Shown here: positions 7,478 through 15,480 of the stretch, piece by piece
Layout of the letters: each line of letters opens with the position of its first letter
Numbering within the stretch: the first letter of the stretch is position 1
Source: Streptomyces sp. NRRL S-337
GTDB taxonomy: Bacteria; Actinomycetota; Actinomycetes; Streptomycetales; Streptomycetaceae
Length of the DNA stretch: 23,464 nucleotides
Reading direction: 5' to 3'
NCBI RefSeq assembly: GCF_000720175.1
Contig: NZ_JOIX01000107.1
Location: forward strand, 1-23,464
Notes under the pieces: generated by a model
Told to the model about the DNA's origin: nothing
The model's database searches: none
The model's input: only the letters and a program-made list of their open reading frames with translations
Translations under genes and position numbers: made by a program

Positions 7478-8740
7478 TCAGTTGTCGTCCTCCAGCGTCC
7501 GGAGCACCAGGCCCGTGGCGGGCTTGGGCCCGAACGACGTGGACTTGCGGGGCATCGTCACCCCGCACTCCGCGAGTTGACGGACCGTCTCCTCGGACGT
7601 GGCGCGCATCAGCACGGCCGATCCGCCGTGCCGGGCGGCGTGCGTGACGGCGGCCTCGGCGTGGTGCAGATAGCCGATGTCCGACGGGTGGTCAGGGATG
7701 TGCCAGACCTCGTCCAGCAGGACGGAGTGCAGCACGGTGGCGTCCAGCCGCCGCCACGCCTCGGGCCGGTCCCGGCGGATCGTACGGTCCAGCAGCTCGG
7801 GATCCGGGCGGTCCAGGAGGTGGAAGGTGTCCGGCCCGCCACTGAGGACGAAGGCGGTACCGGGCGTCTCCTCCAGGGCCCCGAGGGCGTCCGGCAGCCC
7901 GCCCGCGAGCGGACGGGTGCGGAAGGCACCGGCGAGCTCCGCCAGCGCCTTGGCGGGCGGCAGATGCGGCAGCACGCGGTGGATCGCGCGGACCTGGAGC
8001 GGATAGCGGGCGGTGTCGACGAGCAGGACCAGGCCGGACGCCCAGGGGGAGGCGGCGGTGGCACCCGGCTGCTGCTCGTACAGCCGCTGGTAGGTCGCCC
8101 AGCGGTGGTGGCCGTCGGCGATCAGCGCCTGCCGGCGGGCGAGGTCCGCGTCGATGGTGGCGAGGTCGGCGGGGGCGGTGACCGCCCACAGGCGGTGGGT
8201 GAAACCGTCCTCCGTGGTGGTGGACAGCAACGGGGTGCCCTCCACCACGCGCTCGATCACCGCGGTGGCGCCGTTCGCCGGGTTCCCGCCACGGTACGAC
8301 AGCAGCAACGGCTCGAAATTGGCGGCCGCGGCGCGCATCAGCGCGGCCCGGTCCTCGACGACCTCGGGGATCACGTCCTCGTGCGGCAGCACCGGGCCGT
8401 CCAGGCGCAGCGCGCCGATCAGCCCGCGCTGCAGCACCTCGCCGGAGCGCTGCTCGTACACGTACAGTGCGGGGTCGGGGTCCTGCGCCAGCACGCCCTC
8501 GGCGCGCCAGCGGCGCAGGGTGTCGGCGGCCTGGCGGTGCCGGACGGCCGGGTCCGCGGCGTGCGGCAGGATCAGCCGGACGATGTTGTACGGATCGGCG
8601 GTCTCCAGATGGCGCACCCCCTCCGGCCGGACCACCACGTCGTACGGCGGCGAGGTCACGGCGGTGAGGCTGCTGATCCGGTCCGGGGCGTAGCGCAGTC
8701 CGCGGAACGGGAGGAGGCGGAGGCCGTCGGTATCGGTCAT
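7478..8740 (-). CDS. DUF1015 family protein
   Basis: A 420-residue protein recognised as the DUF1015 family from the conserved N-terminal SPPYDV (30-35), HEDVIPE (120-126) and the signature IADGHHRWATY (207-217). The family has no established biochemical role that I can state; the conserved His/Asp/Arg cluster suggests an enzyme. The start ATG (8738-8740) has no Shine-Dalgarno sequence, but a TAGCAT box lies six bases upstream, suggesting a leaderless transcript. It is divergent from the HAD phosphatase gene and lies upstream of the des promoter, from which a hairpin separates it. No link to iron is visible. Confidence 0.9.
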   Translation of the reverse strand: MTDTDGLRLLPFRGLRYAPDRISSLTAVTSPPYDVVVRPEGVRHLETADPYNIVRLILPHAADPAVRHRQAADTLRRWRAEGVLAQDPDPALYVYEQRSGEVLQRGLIGALRLDGPVLPHEDVIPEVVEDRAALMRAAAANFEPLLLSYRGGNPANGATAVIERVVEGTPLLSTTTEDGFTHRLWAVTAPADLATIDADLARRQALIADGHHRWATYQRLYEQQPGATAASPWASGLVLLVDTARYPLQVRAIHRVLPHLPPAKALAELAGAFRTRPLAGGLPDALGALEETPGTAFVLSGGPDTFHLLDRPDPELLDRTIRRDRPEAWRRLDATVLHSVLLDEVWHIPDHPSDIGYLHHAEAAVTHAARHGGSAVLMRATSEETVRQLAECGVTMPRKSTSFGPKPATGLVLRTLEDDN

Positions 8741-8746
8741 TGAAGA

Positions 8747-8752
8747 ATGCTA
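8747..8752 (-). promoter_or_regulatory. -10 box for a leaderless DUF1015 transcript
   Basis: TAGCAT on the minus strand, followed by six bases (tcttca) and the ATG of the DUF1015 gene. There is no ribosome site between them. The -35 region is weak (near 8770-8776). The spacing predicts a transcript that begins at or next to the start codon. Confidence 0.6.
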
Positions 8753-8833
8753 TGCCGCGGGGGCGATGAGGGAAGATCGGGGGACAGTCCGGATGTGGCT
8801 GGAAATACCGGTAGGTGCGAGGAGCAGGACGGC

Positions 8834-9859
8834 ATGAACGAGCAGGTTCGCAGGCAGCCCGACGGGAGCCGGCGCGCGCTGAGCGCGGCGTACGACACGG
8901 CGCTGCTGGATCTGGACGGGGTCGTCTACGCCGGTGGGCGGGCCATCGCGCACGCCGTTGCGTCGCTGACCACCGCCCGGGACGGCGGGATGCACCTGGC
9001 GTATGTGACCAACAACGCGGCCCGCACCCCGCAGGCCGTCGCCGACCAGCTGTCCGGATTCGGGCTGCCCACCGGTGCCGAGGACGTGATCACCTCGGCG
9101 CAGGCGGTGGCCCGGCTGATCGCCGAGCAGGTGCCGGCGGGTGCCCGGGTGCTGGCGATCGGCGGCGAGGGGCTGCTGGTGGCGCTGCGCGAGCGCGGTC
9201 TCGACCCGGTGTTCTCCGCGGACGACGACCCGGCGGCCGTGGTGCAGGGCTACGACCCGGCCCTGGACTGGGAACGGCTGGCGGAGGCCGCGTACGCGGT
9301 GCAGCGCGGGGTGCCGTGGTTCGCGTCCAACACCGACCTGACGATCCCCAAGGAGCGCGGGATCGCGCCCGGCAACGGCGCGTTGGTGGAGGTCGTCCGG
9401 ATCGCGGCGGGCGGCGCGCCCCAGGTGGCGGGCAAACCGCAGCCGCCGATGCACCGCGAGACGGTGCTGCGGACCGGCGCCCGGCGGCCGCTGGTGATCG
9501 GCGACCGGCTGGACACCGACATCGAGGGCGCCTACAACGGCGCGGTGGACTCCCTGCTGGTGCTCACCGGTGTGACCACCCCCGCCGAACTGCTGGCCGC
9601 CCCGCCGGAGCACCGCCCCTCCTACGTGGACGCGGACCTGCGCGGGCTGCTCGTGCCGCAGCCGGAGGTGACCGCGGACGGCGGTGGTTTCCGGTGCGGT
9701 GGCTGGCGGGCCGAGGCCGCCGGCGACGTGCTCGCCGTGGCGGGCGAGGGGGAGCCGCTGGACGGGCTGCGGGCGCTGTGCGCGGCGGCCTGGACGCAGG
9801 CGGGGGACGGCAGTTGCCGGGCGGACGCGGGGAAGGCGCTGGCCCGCATCGGGATGTGA
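8834..9859 (+). CDS. HAD superfamily subclass IIA phosphatase
   Basis: A 341-residue NagD/PGP-type HAD hydrolase. The Mg-dependent catalytic motifs are all present: LLDLDGV with D26 and D28 (motif I), VTNNA (58-62, motif II), K201 in AGKP (motif III) and IGDRLDTDI (222-230, motif IV). The core ends near residue 270 and an extra 70 or so residues follow (LRGLLVP onwards). The ATG at 8834 is preceded by gaggag (8819-8824); an open frame reaches back to 8747 but without support. In M. tuberculosis the protein in the equivalent neighbourhood (Rv1692, from memory) is a glycerol-3-phosphate phosphatase that also carries a C-terminal extension, so that activity is a reasonable but unproven guess here. 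It converges with the siderophore-interacting protein gene across a hairpin. Confidence 0.9.
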   Translation: MNEQVRRQPDGSRRALSAAYDTALLDLDGVVYAGGRAIAHAVASLTTARDGGMHLAYVTNNAARTPQAVADQLSGFGLPTGAEDVITSAQAVARLIAEQVPAGARVLAIGGEGLLVALRERGLDPVFSADDDPAAVVQGYDPALDWERLAEAAYAVQRGVPWFASNTDLTIPKERGIAPGNGALVEVVRIAAGGAPQVAGKPQPPMHRETVLRTGARRPLVIGDRLDTDIEGAYNGAVDSLLVLTGVTTPAELLAAPPEHRPSYVDADLRGLLVPQPEVTADGGGFRCGGWRAEAAGDVLAVAGEGEPLDGLRALCAAAWTQAGDGSCRADAGKALARIGM

Positions 9860-9868
9860 GGACGGCGC

Positions 9869-9899
9869 CCCGGGGCCCGGCGTGCGGCGGGGCCCCGGG
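9869..9899. terminator. Bidirectional terminator-like hairpin
   Basis: A 10-bp perfect inverted repeat cccggggccc / gggccccggg (9869-9878 with 9890-9899) and an 11-base loop, in the 57-base gap between the convergent HAD and siderophore-interacting protein genes. No T-run. The position between convergent stops supports a shared terminator. Confidence 0.72.
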
Positions 9900-9916
9900 T
9901 CTCGGCGGCCGATGGC

Positions 9917-10807
9917 TCAGTCCCGCTCGGCCGCCGCGGTGCCCGCCGTCAGCTCGGCGAGCAGGTCCTCCTCGGTGGCGCCGCGCCGCCAGTAGCCGGT
10001 GAACTTGACCGCGCGGCGGTCGAAACCGCGCTCGCGGACCAGATGACGGCGCACCGCCTTGACGGTGCCGGACTCCCCGGCGACCCAGGCGTACGGCGTG
10101 CCGGCGGGCAGCGCGGCGGTGCGCAGCGCATCGAGCACCGGTTCGTGGTGCGCCGCGGTGGCCGGGTCCCGGACGAGCCAGGTGACGTCGGCGTCCGCGA
10201 AGGTCGGCAGCGGCTGCCGGTCGTCCTCGTGCCCGATCTCGATGAAGACCTTGGCCTGGGTGCCGGGGGAGAGCCAGGAGAGGATGCCGGCGATCGCGGG
10301 CAGCGCCGTCTCGTCGCCGGTGATCAGGATCCAGTCGGTGCCGGCCGGCGGGCGGAAGTCGACGCCGCCGTTGTCCTCCACGGCCGGGGCGAGGACGGTG
10401 AGCCGGTCGCCGGGCCGGGCGGCGGCGGCCCAGCGGGAGGCCGGCCCGCCCTTCGCCGCGGCGGCGCCCGGCTCCGCGCCGTGCAGCGCGAAGTCCACGT
10501 CGAACTCCCCGGATTCCGGGCGCTGTTCGCGGATGGTGTACGAGCGCATCACCGCGCGCTCGGCCGGGTCCTGGGCCCGCCAGGCGGTGTACCAGCCCTC
10601 GCCCAGGTCGTCGAAGACCGGGCGGTCCTGGTGGGGCTGCGGGAGGAACAGCTTGAAGCGCTGGTCACGGCCGCCGGAGGCCAGTTCGTCCAGCCGCTCG
10701 CCGCCGAAGGTGACCCGCAGCATGGCGGGGCCGAGCCGTCGGGAGCGGACGACGTGCACGTCGAAGAAGCGGAACGGGGTGGTGGCGGGGGCGGCGGTCG
10801 TGGTCAT
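9917..10807 (-). CDS. Siderophore-interacting protein (ferric-siderophore reductase, ViuB/DesF-like)
   Basis: A 296-residue cytoplasmic flavoprotein of the siderophore-interacting (ViuB/YqjH) family, which reduces ferric siderophores to release iron. The N-terminal FAD-binding barrel contains RSYTIRE (88-94); the NAD(P)H-binding half has ITGDETALPAI (162-172), AWVAGESG near 240-247 and the C-terminal KFTGYWRRG. The ATG at 10807 has gggaggt seven bases upstream. It lies 127 bases downstream of the ferric-siderophore binding protein gene on the same strand, and no terminator is visible between them, so the two are probably co-transcribed from the iron box near 12010. It resembles DesF in role; whether it is the orthologue needs a tree. 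Confidence 0.93.
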   Translation of the reverse strand: MTTTAAPATTPFRFFDVHVVRSRRLGPAMLRVTFGGERLDELASGGRDQRFKLFLPQPHQDRPVFDDLGEGWYTAWRAQDPAERAVMRSYTIREQRPESGEFDVDFALHGAEPGAAAAKGGPASRWAAAARPGDRLTVLAPAVEDNGGVDFRPPAGTDWILITGDETALPAIAGILSWLSPGTQAKVFIEIGHEDDRQPLPTFADADVTWLVRDPATAAHHEPVLDALRTAALPAGTPYAWVAGESGTVKAVRRHLVRERGFDRRAVKFTGYWRRGATEEDLLAELTAGTAAAERD

Positions 10808-10934
10808 GCGGGAACCTCCCGGACGGTGGTGGGGGTGGGGGCGGCCGCGGGGACGCGCGGGTGCGGACGGCGGTCCACCGCGGCCGGCGGACGTGCGGGG
10901 CGGACGGGGCCGGTCCGCGCGGCACGGCGCTGTG

Positions 10935-11963
10935 TCAGCCGGCCTTCCTGGCGCTCTCGATGGCCTTGGCCAGCGTCTCGATGAGCGGTGCGGAGCCCGC
11001 GTAGGAGAAGCGCGGCTCGCTCGACCACGGGGTGATCTGGCCGGCCTTGACGGCGGGCAGCTTCGCCCAGGAGGGCTTCGCGGCCAGGTCCTTGGGCTGG
11101 AGGGTGGCGGTCCGGTTGTCCAGCAGGAGTACGTCCGCCTTGTACTTGTCGGCGTTCTCCCAGCTCAGGCTCTCGAAGTAGCCGCCCTTGTCCAGGTGGT
11201 CGGGGACGATCAGGTCGACGCCGAGGGACTTGTAGTACATCAGGTCGGCGTTGATGCCGGGGTTGGAGGCGTAGAAGAGGTCCGGGCTGCCGGAGCAGGC
11301 GAGCACCTTGACCGGGTTCGACCTGGCGGCCTTGCGCAGCTTCTCGGCGGCCTTCTCGAAGCGGGACTTGGCGTCGGTGACCTTCTTGGCCTTGAGGTCG
11401 GCGCCGAGCGATCCGGCCAGTTCGGCGTAGCGCTCGATGATTTTGACGAGCGGGACGCGGGAGGAGGTGATGGCCACGGACCTGGCCAGCTTGGTGATCT
11501 TGTCCTTGCTGTCGTCCGGGACGAACCACAGCGCACCCGGCTCGTACATGTTGGTGACCAGCAGATCCGGCCGCAGACCCGCGAACTTCTCGACGTTGAA
11601 CTGGTTGTAGGCGTTGCCGATGATGGTGACCTTGTCGACGTCGAGGTCGCCGGCCTGCGGGTCGGGCTTGCCGTTCTTGAGCTTGGTGGGGCCGAAGACG
11701 CCGACGATCTGGTCGTCGATCCCGAAGTCGTGCAGGGCGGCCGCGGTGCCGGTGAAGGCGACGATCCGCTGCGGGGTGCCCTTGAGGGAGACCTTCTGCT
11801 TGCGGTCGTCGGTGAAGCTCCACGGGCCGCCCTTGGCGCTGCCGTTGGCGTCCGCCGCCCCCTTGCCACCACCGCACGCGGCCAGCAGGGCGCCGATGCC
11901 GACGGCGCCGCCCGCGGCCAGGACGCCGCGGCGGGACGGGGATACGCTTCGGGAAGTGCTCAT
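10935..11963 (-). CDS. Iron-siderophore ABC transporter substrate-binding lipoprotein
   Basis: A 342-residue periplasmic-binding-like (FhuD/FecB class III) lipoprotein that captures a ferric siderophore outside the membrane. The N-terminus has a twin-arginine-like start (SRRGVLA, 10-16) and a lipobox LAAC with Cys30 as the lipidation site, followed by a Gly/Ala linker. The mature part contains QRIVAFTG and LRPDLLVTNMYEPG segments typical of the helical-hinge binding fold. The ATG at 11963 was chosen because it sits directly before the signal peptide; the longer open frame (to 12173) would run through the iron box and the divergent permease. It is divergent from its probable partner permeases. 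The ligand cannot be read from the sequence, but proximity to desABCD makes a ferrioxamine plausible. Confidence 0.94.
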   Translation of the reverse strand: MSTSRSVSPSRRGVLAAGGAVGIGALLAACGGGKGAADANGSAKGGPWSFTDDRKQKVSLKGTPQRIVAFTGTAAALHDFGIDDQIVGVFGPTKLKNGKPDPQAGDLDVDKVTIIGNAYNQFNVEKFAGLRPDLLVTNMYEPGALWFVPDDSKDKITKLARSVAITSSRVPLVKIIERYAELAGSLGADLKAKKVTDAKSRFEKAAEKLRKAARSNPVKVLACSGSPDLFYASNPGINADLMYYKSLGVDLIVPDHLDKGGYFESLSWENADKYKADVLLLDNRTATLQPKDLAAKPSWAKLPAVKAGQITPWSSEPRFSYAGSAPLIETLAKAIESARKAG

Positions 11964-12003
11964 GGTGGCTGCGCTTCTCTCTGGGAGGGCCTGCACGTCA
12001 ATA

Positions 12004-12022
12004 TGAGGGTAGGCTAACCTAA
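12004..12022. promoter_or_regulatory. Iron box in the divergent binding protein / permease promoter
   Basis: Plus strand TGAGGGTAGGCTAACCTAA; the reverse strand reads TTAGGTTAGCCTACCCTCA, matching the iron box consensus at 15 of 19 positions. It is the only operator-like element in the 64-base gap between the divergent genes and ends five bases before the permease GTG. One site could therefore control both arms. The overlapping TAACCT (12015-12020) is a good -10 candidate for the permease arm, with the start codon seven bases downstream. Confidence 0.88.
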
Positions 12023-12027
12023 CTAGC

Positions 12028-13077
12028 GTGTTGGTCGACAGTCCCCCCGAAGCATCAACGGCCCCGGCCCCCACGGCACCCCGGAGGCGGCACGCCCTGC
12101 GCTCCGCGGGACTGCTCGTCTCCGTGGCCGTCCTCGCCGCCGTCGTCGTCCTCGGCATCGCCGTCGGCGCCAAACAGATCCCGCTCGACCAGGTGTGGCA
12201 CGGGGTGTTCCACTACTCGGGCACCGACACCGACGTGGTCGTCCACGACGTGCGCATCCCCCGCACCCTGCTCGGTCTGATGGCCGGCGCCGCCCTCGGC
12301 CTGGCCGGCACGGTCATGCAGGCACTGACCCGAAATCCCCTGGCGGACCCCGGAGTTCTCGGCATCAACGCCGGCGCCTCGGCCGCCGTCGTCTCCGCCA
12401 TCAGCTTCTTCGGCGTCACCTCCCTCACCGGCTATGTGTGGTTCGCGTTCGCCGGCGCCGCGGTGGTCTCGGTCGCCGTCTACGTCCTCGGCGGCACCCG
12501 CAACGCCACCCCCGTCAGGCTCGCGCTCGCCGGCACCGCGCTGACCGCCGTCCTCGTCGGCTACATCAACGCCGTCAACCTCATGGACACCGCGGCGCTC
12601 GACAAGATGCGCTTCTGGACGGTGGGTTCACTGGCCGCCGCCACCATGCCGACGGTCACCCACGTCGCCCCCTTCCTGGCCGTCGGCGGGGTCCTCGCGT
12701 TGCTGCTCGCCCGGCCGCTCAACGCCATCGCGCTCGGCGACGACCAGGCGCGGGCACTGGGCACCCGGCTCACCCGCACCCGGGTCCTGGCGATGGTCGC
12801 GGTCACCCTGCTGTGCGGCGGCGCCACCGCCGCCTGCGGCCCGATCGTCTACGTCGGCCTGATGGTTCCGCATGTCGTACGGGCCATCACCGGCCCCGAC
12901 CTGCGCTGGATCCTGCCGTACTCCGCGGTGCTCTCACCGGTCCTGCTGCTCGGCGCGGACGTCCTCGGCCGGGTGGCGGCCCGCCCCGGCGAACTCCAGG
13001 TCGGCATCGTCACCGCCGTCATCGGCGGACCGGTCTTCATCTACCTCGTACGACGGCGAAGGATGGCCCAGCTGTGA
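12028..13077 (+). CDS. FecCD-family iron-siderophore ABC transporter permease 1
   Basis: A 349-residue polytopic membrane protein of the FecCD/BtuC family, one half of the siderophore import channel. Typical features are a first membrane segment near 27-46, DVRIPRTLLGLMAGAALGLAG from about 74, the conserved NPLADPGVLGINAGA (103-117), and in the C-terminal third GPIVYVGLMVPHVVR, the loop that contacts the ATPase. The GTG start at 12028 lies five bases after the iron box and seven after a TAACCT box, and has no Shine-Dalgarno sequence, so the message is probably leaderless. It overlaps the next permease by four bases (GTGA). Confidence 0.94.
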   Translation: MLVDSPPEASTAPAPTAPRRRHALRSAGLLVSVAVLAAVVVLGIAVGAKQIPLDQVWHGVFHYSGTDTDVVVHDVRIPRTLLGLMAGAALGLAGTVMQALTRNPLADPGVLGINAGASAAVVSAISFFGVTSLTGYVWFAFAGAAVVSVAVYVLGGTRNATPVRLALAGTALTAVLVGYINAVNLMDTAALDKMRFWTVGSLAAATMPTVTHVAPFLAVGGVLALLLARPLNAIALGDDQARALGTRLTRTRVLAMVAVTLLCGGATAACGPIVYVGLMVPHVVRAITGPDLRWILPYSAVLSPVLLLGADVLGRVAARPGELQVGIVTAVIGGPVFIYLVRRRRMAQL

Positions 13078-14141
13078 ACGCCCAAGCTGTGAAACCCGCG
13101 CAGGGCACGAAGGGCGCGGCGGCGCTGCGCACCAAGGGCCTCTCGCTGCGCCTGGACGTGCGGGCCGTGGTCGTCGGACTGGTGCTGCTGGTCCTCGCGC
13201 TGGCCGCCGGCGTCGCGCTGATCGGCTCCGGCGACTACCCGATGACGCCGGGCGAGGTGGTCGCCACGCTGACCGGCGGCGGCGACCCCGGCGCCCAGTT
13301 CATCGTGCAGGACCTGCGGCTGCCACGGGTGCTGGTGGGGCTGCTGGTCGGCGCCGCGTTCGGGATCGCCGGGGCGGTCTTCCAGACCGTCTCGCGCAAT
13401 CCGCTCGGCAGCCCGGACGTCCTCGGCTTCGCCCAGGGCTCGTCGGTCGGCGCGCTGATCGCCATCGTCTACTTCCAGGCCGGCACCTTCGCGGTCGCCG
13501 CCGGAGCGGTCGCCGGCGGCGTGGCCACCGGAGTCGCGATCTTCCTGCTCGCCTGGAAGCGCGGCATCCACGGCTATCGCTTCGTGCTCGTCGGCATCGG
13601 GGCCAGCGCCATGCTCTACGCGATGGTCCTCTACCTGATGACCAAGGCCAACATCGTCGAGGCGACCCGGGCCACCACCTGGATGACCGGTTCCCTCAAC
13701 GGCCGCGACTGGGACCAGGTGGGGCCGCTCGCCGCCGTCTGCGCCGTCCTGATCCCGCTGGTCCTCCTCTACGGGCGGCCGCTGCGGATGCTGGAGATGG
13801 GCGACGACGCGGCGTACGCACTGGGCGTGCGCGTCGACCGGGTGCGCATCGTCGTGCTGCTGGCCGCGGTAGTGCTGGTCGCCGCGGCCACCGCGGCGGC
13901 CGGGCCGATCTCCTTCGTGGCGCTCACCGCGCCCCAGCTCGCCCGGCGGCTGACCCGCTCGCCCGGCCCCAACCTGCTGCCCGCCGCGCTCATGGGTGCC
14001 GCACTGCTCGTCGCCGCCGACTGGGCCTCCCAGCGGCTCTTCGGCTCCGACCAGCTGCCGGTGGGCGTGCTGACCGGTGTCCTCGGCGGCGGGTACCTGC
14101 TGTGGCTGCTGGCCGTCGAGCGGAAGGCCGGGCGGGTATGA
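13074..14141 (+). CDS. FecCD-family iron-siderophore ABC transporter permease 2
   Basis: A 355-residue FecCD-type permease that should pair with the preceding one as a heterodimer. It shows an N-terminal cytoplasmic stretch, a first membrane segment near 30-50, the family motifs DLRLPRVLVGLLVGAAFGIA (from 80) and RNPLGSPDVLGFAQGSS (108-124), and near the C-terminus GPISFVALTAPQLARRL, the ATPase-coupling loop. The start is GTG at 13074, overlapping the stop of permease 1 (GTGA), so translation is coupled. The open frame reaches much further back but lies over permease 1. Confidence 0.94.
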   Translation: MNAQAVKPAQGTKGAAALRTKGLSLRLDVRAVVVGLVLLVLALAAGVALIGSGDYPMTPGEVVATLTGGGDPGAQFIVQDLRLPRVLVGLLVGAAFGIAGAVFQTVSRNPLGSPDVLGFAQGSSVGALIAIVYFQAGTFAVAAGAVAGGVATGVAIFLLAWKRGIHGYRFVLVGIGASAMLYAMVLYLMTKANIVEATRATTWMTGSLNGRDWDQVGPLAAVCAVLIPLVLLYGRPLRMLEMGDDAAYALGVRVDRVRIVVLLAAVVLVAAATAAAGPISFVALTAPQLARRLTRSPGPNLLPAALMGAALLVAADWASQRLFGSDQLPVGVLTGVLGGGYLLWLLAVERKAGRV

Positions 14142-14224
14142 GACCCGGGCGACCCGGACCACCCGGGCCACAGCAACGACCGCAGCGCGACCACGTCCTC
14201 ACCACCACCCCAGGAGTCTCCGAA

Positions 14225-15073
14225 GTGAGCCGTCTCACGGCCGAGAACGTCACCCTCGCCTACGACCGGCGGGTCATCGCCGAGAACCTCTCGGTCGCCA
14301 TTCCCGACCGGTCCTTCACGGTCATCGTCGGCCCGAACGCCTGCGGCAAGTCCACGCTGCTGCGCGCCCTGTCCCGGATGCTCAGGCCGAGCGCCGGATC
14401 GGTGCTGCTGGACGGCGCGGCGATCTCGTCCCTCCCGGCCAAGAAGGTCGCCAGGACGCTCGGTCTGCTTCCTCAGTCCTCGGTCGCCCCGGACGGCATC
14501 ACCGTCGCGGACCTCGTGGCGCGCGGCCGCTACCCGCACCAGGGGCTGCTGCGGCAGTGGTCCGGCGAGGACGAGCGGATCGTGACGGAGTCCATGGCGG
14601 CCACCGGCGTCGACGGGCTCGCCGACCGCTACGTCGACGAACTGTCCGGCGGCCAGCGCCAGCGGGTCTGGATCGCCATGGCACTCGCCCAGCAGACCCC
14701 GCTCTTCCTCCTCGACGAGCCCACGACCTACCTGGACATCCAGCACCAGATCGAGGTCCTGGACCTGTGCGCCGAGCTGCACGAGGAGCAGGGGCGGACG
14801 CTGGTCGCCGTGCTGCACGACCTCAACCACGCCGCCCGCTACGCGACCCACCTCATCGCCATGAAGGACGGCGAGATCGTCGCCGAGGGCCCGCCCGCCG
14901 ACATCGTCACCGCGGACCTGGTCGCCCGGGTCTTCGGCATCACCTGCCAGGTCATCGACGACCCGGAGACCGGCACACCGCTGGTCGTGCCGGCGGCGCG
15001 GCAGCCGCGCGGCGGCCGGGCGGCACGGCGGGCAGCCGGTGAAACGGTGGGCACCGCTACAGCAGCGTCCTGA
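14225..15073 (+). CDS. Iron-siderophore ABC transporter ATP-binding protein (FecE-like)
   Basis: A 282-residue cytoplasmic ATPase that powers the permease pair. Motifs in order: Walker A GPNACGKST (36-44), Q-loop LLPQ (81-84), signature LSGGQRQR (140-147), Walker B LFLLDEP (160-166), and the switch histidine H198 in VLHDLN. The GTG start at 14225 has aggag (14212-14216) at a spacing of eight. The gap after permease 2 is 83 bases, with no terminator. The C-terminus has an Arg/Ala-rich tail beyond the usual domain end, and its last 17 bases overlap the convergent SCP2-like gene. Confidence 0.95.
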   Translation: MSRLTAENVTLAYDRRVIAENLSVAIPDRSFTVIVGPNACGKSTLLRALSRMLRPSAGSVLLDGAAISSLPAKKVARTLGLLPQSSVAPDGITVADLVARGRYPHQGLLRQWSGEDERIVTESMAATGVDGLADRYVDELSGGQRQRVWIAMALAQQTPLFLLDEPTTYLDIQHQIEVLDLCAELHEEQGRTLVAVLHDLNHAARYATHLIAMKDGEIVAEGPPADIVTADLVARVFGITCQVIDDPETGTPLVVPAARQPRGGRAARRAAGETVGTATAAS

Positions 15074-15404
15074 GGCGCAGCAGATCGCGCAGTCCGGCCT
15101 CCAGTTTGACCCGGCCGCTGCCCCAGGCCCGGGCGAAGTTCAGCCGGCCGTCCACCAGCGCGACCAGATCGTCACCCGTCATCGACAGCCGGATCTCGGC
15201 CTTGTCCGGCGGCGGGCCGGGCACGCAGGTCACGTCCTGGATGCTGCCCTGGGCCAGCCGGCCGAGGAACGTGACGTCCAGGTCGGTGATGCGGCAGCTG
15301 AGCGAGCGGTCGAGCGCGGCGGCGCCGCGGACCTTGCCGTCAGCCGAGGACAGGTTCTGGGCCAGCCGGTCGAGCGCGGCACGGCACTGGTCGAGAGTTG
15401 CCAT
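15057..15404 (-). CDS. Small SCP2/sterol-carrier-like domain protein
   Basis: A 115-residue single-domain protein. The pattern of a short N-terminal helix (MATLDQCRAALDRLAQNL), a strand with CRITDLDVTFLGRL, then AEIRLSMTGDDLVALVDGRLNFARAWGSGRVKLEAG fits the SCP2 fold, in which the last part (LVDGRLNFARAWGSGRVKLEG-like) is the most conserved. Such proteins bind hydrophobic ligands; the partner here is unknown. The ATG at 15404 lies eight bases after a TATCGT box with no ribosome site, suggesting a leaderless message. Its 3' end overlaps the convergent ATPase gene by 17 bases. Confidence 0.8.
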   Translation of the reverse strand: MATLDQCRAALDRLAQNLSSADGKVRGAAALDRSLSCRITDLDVTFLGRLAQGSIQDVTCVPGPPPDKAEIRLSMTGDDLVALVDGRLNFARAWGSGRVKLEAGLRDLLRLRTLL

Positions 15405-15412
15405 CCCGATCG

Positions 15413-15418
15413 ACGATA
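15413..15418 (-). promoter_or_regulatory. -10 box for a leaderless SCP2-like transcript
   Basis: TATCGT on the minus strand, then eight bases and the ATG at 15404. The only purine run (ggg) touches the ATG and cannot act as a ribosome site. No clear -35 is seen. Confidence 0.55.
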
Positions 15419-15467
15419 CGCCAGGTCGCCGGGCCGCCGGTCCGCCCCGGACAGCCGCCCGCCGAGG

Positions 15468-15473
15468 TAGCGT
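15468..15473 (+). promoter_or_regulatory. -10 box for the small protein - tlyA - NAD kinase unit
   Basis: TAGCGT followed by seven bases and the ATG at 15481. A ggggg run lies directly before the ATG, too close for a normal ribosome site. It would start a leaderless message for the small protein and drive the downstream coupled genes. The -35 region is weak. Confidence 0.55.
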
Positions 15474-15480
15474 CGGGGGC

